From assembly GCA_021286985.1 (NCBI GenBank), contig JAJTBJ010000006.1, forward strand, positions 1-38,037: DNA of 38,037 nucleotides, written 5' to 3'. Positions 32,634-38,037 of the stretch are shown one piece after another. The position numbers and the translations under genes were made by a program. The DNA comes from Propionibacteriales bacterium (GTDB lineage Bacteria; Actinomycetota; Actinomycetes; Propionibacteriales; Propionibacteriaceae). A model generated the notes under the pieces. That model did not search any database, had not been told where the DNA came from, and was given only the letters and a program-made list of their open reading frames with translations. Every line of letters begins with the position of its first letter. Position 1 is the first letter of the stretch.

Positions 32634-34682
32634 GTGAGCGTCACCGATTTCGTGAAGCGGCTTCTGATCGGACGGAAGCTGGCCAGCGCCCAGCTGGGTG
32701 AGACCCTGCTGCCGAAGCGTATTGCCCTTCCAGTTTTCGCCTCCGATGCGATGAGCTCGGTGGCCTACGCCCCCGACGAGATCCTGCTCACCCTCTCGCT
32801 CGCCGGCATGGCCGGCTTCGCCTTCTCCTGGCAGATCGCGATCGTGGTCGCGTTTGTCATGTTCTTGGTGATCATGTCCTACCGGCAGACCGTCCACGCC
32901 TACCCCTCCGGCGGTGGTGATTATGAAGTGGCCACGGTCAATCTCGGTCCCAGTGCGGGTCTGGTGGTGGCCAGCGCGCTCTTGGTCGATTACGTCCTGA
33001 CGGTGGCGGTCTCGGTGTCCTCCGGCATCCAGAATGCCAAGGCGATGCTGCCCTTCCTCGCCGGAAACGAGGGACTGTGGGCCGCCGGGGTGATCCTGCT
33101 GTTGATGGCGATGAACCTGCGCGGGGTGAAGGAGTCAGGGTCGTTCTTCGCGATTCCGACCTACGGATTCATGATCGGCGTGCTGGGGATGGTCGGGTGG
33201 GGCCTGTTCCGCATCTTCGCCCTCGGCCAGCCGCTGATGGCCCCTACCGCGGACCTCCAAGTGGTCGGATCGCCGGCGTACGAGCCGTTCGTGGGGATCG
33301 CGATGATTGCGCTGCTGGCCCGGGCATTCTCCTCCGGTAGTGCGGCGCTGACCGGTGTGGAGGCGATCTCGAACGGGGTGCCGTCCTTCCGTGAGCCGAA
33401 GAGCAAGAACGCCGCCACGACGTTGGCGCTGCTGGGCGTGGTCGCGATCTCGATGTTCGGCGGCATCATCGCGCTGGCCAACCTGACCAAGCTGAAGCTC
33501 ATTGATCCCGAAGGGCAGTCGCACTTCGAAAGCAACGGCGTCCCGATCGAGGTTGCCCACGAGACCGTGATCGGCCAGATGTCTCGGATGGTGTTCAGCG
33601 ACTTCCCGGTCGGCTTCTATTTCGTGATCACGGCCACCATGGTGATCCTGTTCTTGGCCGCGAACACCGCCTTCAACGGGTTCCCGGTGTTGGGCTCGAT
33701 CCTGGCTCGTGACGGTTTCCTTCCACGGATGCTGTACACCCGGGGCGACCGCTTGGCCTACTCCAACGGCATCCTGGTGCTGGCGTTGGCCGCGCTCGGA
33801 CTGGTGCTGGTGTTCAACGCCAACGTGACGGCGCTGATCCAGCTGTACGTGGTCGGGGTGTTCGTGTCGTTCACGATCAGCCAGTTCGGCATGACCAAGC
33901 ACTGGACCCGGCACCTGAAGACCGAGAAGGATCCGAAGGTCCGCTCCCACATGATCCGGTCGCGGATCATCAACGCGGTCGGGATGACCGGCACCGCGGT
34001 GGTGCTGATCATCGTGCTGGCCTCGAAGTTCATCTACGGCGCCTACTGGGCCGTGTTGGCGATGGCGCTGTTGTTCGTCTTGATGCGCTCGATCCGTCGG
34101 CACTACCAGAACGTGGCTGACGAGGTGGCCATCGGGCCCTCCGATGCCCGGATGCTGCCCAGCCGCGTGCGGGCGGTCGTCCTGGTGCAGGAGGTCAACA
34201 AGCCGACGCTGCGGGCAGTGAACTTCGCCCGGGCTACCCGTCCCAGCAGCTTGGAGGCGGTGACGGTCGCGTTCGACGACGTTCACACCAAGGAGGTCGC
34301 CGCGGCGTGGGACGAGCAGGGCATGGACATGCCGCTGAAGGTGATCGCCTCGCCGTACCGCGAGATCACCGGCCCCTTCCTCAACTACGTCCGGGGAATC
34401 CGTTCCGACAACCCCCGGGACGTGGTCTGCGTCTACATTCCGGAGTTCGTGGTTGGTCACTGGTGGGAGCAGTTGCTGCACAACCAGACCACCTTGATCG
34501 TCCGGACCCGGCTGAACTTCATGCAAGGTGTCATGGTTGCTTCGGTTCCCTACCAGTTGGCCTCGTCGAAATACGCCTTCGACCGAGCTGAACGCAACAG
34601 CGCTGCGGCCTGGCGGCGGGCGGGCTCTGGCCAAGTGCGTGTGGGCGGCTACAACGACGAACAGCCGAAGGCGGGGGAGTGA
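32634..34682 (+). CDS. APC family permease
   Basis: About 682 residues. The first 480 form about twelve membrane helices with hallmarks such as FASDAMSSVAYAPDEILLTL, then YPSGGGDYEVATVNLGPSAG, then AFSSGSAALTGVEAISNGVP. The last 190 residues are soluble (PSRVRAVVLVQEVNKPTLRA and on), as in other actinobacterial members beside TrkA. The substrate is unknown: an amino acid or potassium. Its location next to two TrkA genes has led others to suggest potassium or cation uptake, but the sequence shows only an APC fold. The start is uncertain between ATG 32628 and GTG 32634. Its stop overlaps the methyltransferase start. Confidence 0.88.
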   Translation: MSVTDFVKRLLIGRKLASAQLGETLLPKRIALPVFASDAMSSVAYAPDEILLTLSLAGMAGFAFSWQIAIVVAFVMFLVIMSYRQTVHAYPSGGGDYEVATVNLGPSAGLVVASALLVDYVLTVAVSVSSGIQNAKAMLPFLAGNEGLWAAGVILLLMAMNLRGVKESGSFFAIPTYGFMIGVLGMVGWGLFRIFALGQPLMAPTADLQVVGSPAYEPFVGIAMIALLARAFSSGSAALTGVEAISNGVPSFREPKSKNAATTLALLGVVAISMFGGIIALANLTKLKLIDPEGQSHFESNGVPIEVAHETVIGQMSRMVFSDFPVGFYFVITATMVILFLAANTAFNGFPVLGSILARDGFLPRMLYTRGDRLAYSNGILVLALAALGLVLVFNANVTALIQLYVVGVFVSFTISQFGMTKHWTRHLKTEKDPKVRSHMIRSRIINAVGMTGTAVVLIIVLASKFIYGAYWAVLAMALLFVLMRSIRRHYQNVADEVAIGPSDARMLPSRVRAVVLVQEVNKPTLRAVNFARATRPSSLEAVTVAFDDVHTKEVAAAWDEQGMDMPLKVIASPYREITGPFLNYVRGIRSDNPRDVVCVYIPEFVVGHWWEQLLHNQTTLIVRTRLNFMQGVMVASVPYQLASSKYAFDRAERNSAAAWRRAGSGQVRVGGYNDEQPKAGE

Positions 34683-35815
34683 GTTTTCGCCCGGGAACCG
34701 AACTCACCGACGTCGAGATCGGGCCGGTCGCGCACGGAGGCCATTTCGTCGCCCGGCACGAGGGCATGGTGATTTTCGTCCGTGGGGGCATCACCGGTGA
34801 ACGGGTCGACGTGCGACTGACCGAGGTGACCCGGCGGTTCGCTCGTGGCGTGGTGACCGCGGTGCGGGCGGCGAGCCCGGACCGGATCGAGCCGGCCTGT
34901 CCGATCGCCGCCGACTGCGGTGGCTGCGACTTTCAACATGTGACGCCGGCGGCATCTCGGGCGCTGAAGGCCCAGGTGGTCGCCGAGCAGGTGCGCCACG
35001 CGGTGGGCTGGGAGTTCGACGGCGAAGTCGAGGAGGTGATTCCGGCGCCGTTCGGGTGGCGGACCCGGATGCGCTACCACGTCGACTCCCGCGGACGCCT
35101 GGGGCTGCGGGGGCACCGTTCGCACGAGTTGGTGCCCCTACCCGCGCAAGGATGCCTGCTGGCCGTGCCCGAGATCGCGCACCCGGCAGCCTCAACGAGC
35201 CCATCCGGTGAGGTGTTGGCGGTGGCCGCAGCTGATCGGATCGTGGTGGTCGATGCCGACGACGCCGACGGGGTCGTCACCGAGCAGGTCCGCGGACGCA
35301 GCTTCACTGTCGGCCTGGACGGCTTCTGGCAGGCCCACCGCGGCGCACCGGACGCCCTGGTCGCGGCCGTCCTGGATGGTCTGGCTCCGGTTCCTGGTGA
35401 GGTGGCTGCCGATCTCTACTGCGGGGTGGGGCTGTTTGCCGCGTTCCTCGAGGACGCCGGATGCCGGGTCCTGGGGATCGAGGGGGAGCGAACTGCGGTG
35501 AACCACGCGCGCCGCAACGTGGTCGGCGGGCAGTTCCTGGCCGGTGACGTCGCCGTCCTGGCCGACCGTCTGCCGCTCGCTGTTGACCTGGTGGTTCTCG
35601 ACCCGCCGCGGGCCGGGGCTGGGGCGGCGGTGCTGGCCGCGGTGGTGGCCCGGCGGCCGCGAGCGATCGCCTACGTGGCCTGCGATCCGGCGGCGTTGGC
35701 GCGGGATCTGCGGACGGCGGCGGAGGCGGGCTATCAGCTGGTCTCGCTGCGGGCTTTCGATCTGTTCCCGATGACCCATCACATTGAGTGTGTGGCTATT
35801 CTGAAGCCATCGTGA
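34679..35815 (+). CDS. TRAM-domain class I SAM-dependent RNA methyltransferase (TrmA/RumA type)
   Basis: 378 residues. An N-terminal TRAM strand set (VEIGPVAHGGHFVARHEGMV) precedes four cysteines that could bind an iron-sulfur cluster: Cys74, Cys80 and Cys83 in CPIAADCGGC, and Cys159. The methyltransferase fold has the SAM loop AADLYCGVGLFAAFL and LDPPRAG. The catalytic Cys335 lies in ACDPAALARDL. It methylates a uracil C5 in rRNA or tRNA; which one cannot be read. GTG 34679 overlaps the permease stop by four bases, so it is cotranscribed with it. GTG 35812 of the next gene overlaps its stop. Confidence 0.93.
   Translation: MSFRPGTELTDVEIGPVAHGGHFVARHEGMVIFVRGGITGERVDVRLTEVTRRFARGVVTAVRAASPDRIEPACPIAADCGGCDFQHVTPAASRALKAQVVAEQVRHAVGWEFDGEVEEVIPAPFGWRTRMRYHVDSRGRLGLRGHRSHELVPLPAQGCLLAVPEIAHPAASTSPSGEVLAVAAADRIVVVDADDADGVVTEQVRGRSFTVGLDGFWQAHRGAPDALVAAVLDGLAPVPGEVAADLYCGVGLFAAFLEDAGCRVLGIEGERTAVNHARRNVVGGQFLAGDVAVLADRLPLAVDLVVLDPPRAGAGAAVLAAVVARRPRAIAYVACDPAALARDLRTAAEAGYQLVSLRAFDLFPMTHHIECVAILKPS
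35797..35802 (+). promoter_or_regulatory. -10 box inside methyltransferase end
   Basis: TATTCT matches TANNNT nine bases before GTG 35812. It could give the small Cys-rich gene its own start in addition to read-through. Confidence 0.3.
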
Positions 35816-36030
35816 CTAGCAGTAATGGTCGACGCAGGCCCGAGCCCCGGTGTCCACTGCGTCCCGGCGAGGTGTGCAACCTCTGCCAACTGGATGTGAC
35901 CGGCCCGCAGGACTGCGGGCTGGTGTATCTGGTCGGCGCCGATCCCGACCTTCGGGGCCGCGCAGGCGGGCCGTCCGAAGGGGAGGAAAGTGCCCTGATC
36001 CGGGCGTCCGGTGGCAGTGTTGCCAGCTAG
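35812..36030 (+). CDS. Small Cys-rich protein, DUF6767-like
   Basis: 72 residues. CPLRPGEVCNLCQLDVTGPQ followed by DCGLVYLVGADPDLRGRAGG carries four cysteines in C-x7-C-x2-C and a later C, which suggests a zinc or other metal site. I believe this is the actinobacterial DUF6767 family, but only from memory of its conserved RPGE-C-x2-C and DCGLVYLV segments. The function is unknown. GTG 35812 overlaps the stop of the methyltransferase. The start fits both coupling and the TATTCT box. Its C-terminal 25 residues look unstructured. Confidence 0.7.
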   Translation: MTSSNGRRRPEPRCPLRPGEVCNLCQLDVTGPQDCGLVYLVGADPDLRGRAGGPSEGEESALIRASGGSVAS

Positions 36031-36053
36031 CCTGAGGCGACCTGGTGGGCTAA

Positions 36054-36071
36054 TATCTCGATATCAAGATA
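36054..36071. promoter_or_regulatory. Palindromic operator candidate upstream of acn
   Basis: TATCTCGATATCAAGATA is an 18-base palindrome with one mismatched pair, between 36054 and 36071. TAATAT (36051-36056) overlaps its left edge and is the best -10 box, so a bound repressor would cover the promoter. The ribosome site and ATG of acn follow 12 and 22 bases later. Confidence 0.55.
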
Positions 36072-36092
36072 AATCTGGCTACGGGAGGCCAC

Positions 36093-38037
36093 ATGAGCAT
36101 CGACAGCTACCGCGCATCCGACAATCTGGAAGTCGGTGGGCAGAGCTACCAGATCTTCCGCATCGATGCAGTCGAAGGTTCTGCGTCCTTGCCGTTCAGC
36201 CTCAAGGTGCTGCTGGAGAACCTGCTGCGGACCGAGGATGGCGCGAACATCACCGCCGAGGACATTGCCGCCCTCGGTGCGTGGGATCCGTCGAGTGAAC
36301 CGAACAAGGAGATCCAGTTCACCCCGGCTCGGGTGATCATGCAGGACTTCACCGGCGTGGCGTGTGTGGTCGATCTGGCCACCATGCGTCAGGCCGTCGC
36401 CGATCTCGGCGGCAACCCCGACAAGGTCAACCCGCTGGCTCCCGCGGAACTGGTCATCGACCACTCGGTGATCGCGGAGTACTTCGGTACCCCCGACGCG
36501 CTCACCAAGAACGTCGACGTGGAGTACCAGCGCAACGAGGAGCGCTACAAGCTGCTGCGCTGGGCGCAGACCGCCTTCGACGAGTTCAAGGTCGTCCCGC
36601 CGGGCACCGGCATCGTCCACCAGGTCAACATCGAGAACCTGGCCCGGGTGGTCTTCGCCCGTGAGGTCGATGGCGTGCTGCAGGCCTACCCGGACACCTG
36701 CGTCGGCACCGATTCCCACACCACCATGGTCAACGGCCTGGGTGTCGTCGGTTGGGGCGTGGGTGGCATCGAGGCCGAGGCGGCCATGCTGGGCCAGCCG
36801 ATCTCCATGCTCATCCCGCGCGTGGTCGGCTTCAAGCTGTCCGGCAAGCTCAACGACGGCGTCACCGCCACCGACCTGGTGCTGACCATCACCGAGATGC
36901 TGCGCAAGCACGGCGTGGTCGGCAAGTTCGTGGAGTTCTACGGCCCCGGTGTGGGCGAGATTCCGCTGGCCAACCGGGCCACCATCGGCAACATGAGCCC
37001 CGAGTACGGCTCGACCATCGCGGTCTTCCCGGTGGACGACAAGACTCTGGACTACCTGCGGATGACCGGTCGTGATGAGTCCCAGATTGCGCTGGTCGAG
37101 GCGTACGCCAAGACCCAGGGCCTGTGGCTCGATCCGACCGCCGAGCCGCGCTACTCCGAGCAGCTTGAGCTGGACCTGTCCACGGTGGTGCCGAGCATCT
37201 CCGGCCCGAAGCGTCCGCAAGACCGGATCGTGCTGGCCGAGAGCAAGGCCAAGTACAACGACATCATCGGCAGCTACACCGACGATGCCGCTCGCACCGT
37301 CCCGGTGACGTTGGCCGATGGCCGCAGCTTCGAGCTGGCCAACGGCGCGGTCACGGTGGCCTCGATCACCTCGTGCACCAACACGTCCAACCCGTCGGTG
37401 ATGATCGGCGCCGCGCTGGTGGCCAAGAAGGCCCACGAGCTCGGCCTGATGCCCAAGCCGTGGGTGAAGACCACGGTCGCGCCGGGGTCGCAGGTGGTCA
37501 CCGACTACTTCGCCAAGGCGGGTCTGCAGGAGCACCTGGACGCCTTGGGCTTCGAGACCGTCGGCTACGGCTGCGTGACCTGCATCGGCAACACCGGCCC
37601 GCTGATTCCCGAGGTCTCCAAGGCGATCAACGACAACAACCTGGCCGTCACCGCCGTACTGTCGGGCAACCGCAACTTCGAGGGCCGGATCAGCCCGGAC
37701 GTGAAGATGAACTACCTGGCCAGCCCGCCGCTGGTGATCGCCTACGGCCTGGCCGGCACGATGAACATCGACCTGGCCACCGAGCCGCTGGGTACCGGGT
37801 CGAATGGGGAGCCGGTCTACCTGGCCGACATTTGGCCGACGACCGATGAGATCGAGCAGGTCGTCGGATCGTCCATCAGCGCCGAGATGTTCGCCACCCG
37901 CTACGCCGACGTCTTCGCCGGGGACGAGCGCTGGCAGAATCTCCCGACGCCGGAGGGCAACCTGTTCGCCTGGGATGAGGCATCGACCTACATCCGGCGC
38001 GCGCCGTACTTCGACGGGATGCCGGCCACCCCGGCTC
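36093..38037 (+). CDS. acn: Aconitate hydratase (partial)
   Basis: About 648 residues of an aconitase that normally has about 890; the right end is cut by the window. It isomerises citrate to isocitrate in the TCA cycle. The three [4Fe-4S] ligands are visible: Cys428 ([10 protein letters not shown]), Cys494 and Cys497 ([14 protein letters not shown]). Other hallmarks are [38 protein letters not shown] and [17 protein letters not shown] four bases before ATG 36093 fixes the start. An 18-base palindrome overlapping a TAATAT box lies just upstream. It is in the same direction as the preceding operon but 62 bases away. Confidence 0.96.
   Translation, partial: MSIDSYRASDNLEVGGQSYQIFRIDAVEGSASLPFSLKVLLENLLRTEDGANITAEDIAALGAWDPSSEPNKEIQFTPARVIMQDFTGVACVVDLATMRQAVADLGGNPDKVNPLAPAELVIDHSVIAEYFGTPDALTKNVDVEYQRNEERYKLLRWAQTAFDEFKVVPPGTGIVHQVNIENLARVVFAREVDGVLQAYPDTCVGTDSHTTMVNGLGVVGWGVGGIEAEAAMLGQPISMLIPRVVGFKLSGKLNDGVTATDLVLTITEMLRKHGVVGKFVEFYGPGVGEIPLANRATIGNMSPEYGSTIAVFPVDDKTLDYLRMTGRDESQIALVEAYAKTQGLWLDPTAEPRYSEQLELDLSTVVPSISGPKRPQDRIVLAESKAKYNDIIGSYTDDAARTVPVTLADGRSFELANGAVTVASITSCTNTSNPSVMIGAALVAKKAHELGLMPKPWVKTTVAPGSQVVTDYFAKAGLQEHLDALGFETVGYGCVTCIGNTGPLIPEVSKAINDNNLAVTAVLSGNRNFEGRISPDVKMNYLASPPLVIAYGLAGTMNIDLATEPLGTGSNGEPVYLADIWPTTDEIEQVVGSSISAEMFATRYADVFAGDERWQNLPTPEGNLFAWDEASTYIRRAPYFDGMPATPA

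Noticed and set aside
35985-36030. RNase P RNA-like string GAGGAAAGT near the acn promoter
   Set aside because: Only a nonamer resembles the P4 region; there is no room for the other conserved parts before acn starts at 36093, and the string lies inside the small Cys-rich gene.
1-38037. Search for mobile elements, CRISPR arrays, defence islands, toxin-antitoxin pairs and biosynthetic clusters
   Set aside because: None was seen: no transposase or integrase motif, no regularly spaced repeats, and the gene order is that of the conserved actinobacterial core.

Overview
The window is a G+C-rich, gene-dense piece of an actinobacterial chromosome. The gene order is a familiar actinobacterial core: sigA and a SigB-like sigma factor with a PAC2 gene nearby, a DUF7455 gene beside a parE/parC topoisomerase pair, tdk, sepH, DUF4193, dut, DUF3710 and an OB-fold gene, then paired TrkA subunits divergent from an APC permease and a TRAM methyltransferase, and finally aconitase. 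A separate ParE/ParC pair and a Tdk argue against Mycobacterium. A propionibacterial lineage is plausible, but that is inference. I see no rRNA, tRNA, CRISPR array, insertion sequence, prophage or integration scar.

Layout. Bases 1-3650: a partial membrane acyltransferase, an AEC-type transporter, and a two-gene unit of a flavin split-barrel protein and a tandem universal stress protein. Bases 3685-10554: the helicase HrpA, a small unknown gene divergent from a LysR regulator across a palindromic operator, a PAC2 protein and acyl-CoA thioesterase II. Bases 10583-18541: a strong terminator, a SigB-like sigma factor, oligopeptidase B, the principal sigma factor, a small exported protein, a second S9 peptidase and a macrodomain protein. 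Bases 18561-27549: a DUF7455 zinc-finger protein, ParE, carbonic anhydrase, ParC, an App1-like phosphatase, DUF5998, a nucleotide pyrophosphatase-like protein and thymidine kinase. Bases 27560-36030: SepH, DUF4193, DUF4235, the dut-DUF3710-OB-fold operon, TrkA pair, APC permease, RNA methyltransferase and a small Cys-rich protein. Bases 36093 to the end: aconitase, cut by the window edge.

The genes cover transcription control (two sigma factors, a LysR regulator), DNA topology (ParE/ParC), nucleotide supply and sanitation (Tdk, Dut), division (SepH), potassium or amino-acid transport, RNA processing or modification (HrpA, TRAM methyltransferase) and the TCA cycle (Acn).

No wholly new multi-gene system is evident. 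The most interesting signals are a repeated promoter geometry (TANNNT box 6-9 bases before the start codon) implying many leaderless mRNAs; three palindromes over promoters (LysR/small gene, sigA/ptrB, acn); unusual residues in the ParE ATP-binding motif and in quinolone-linked positions of ParE/ParC; a SepH lacking its usual N-terminal segment; and an unrecognised 57-residue protein. All positions were counted by hand and may be off by a base or two.
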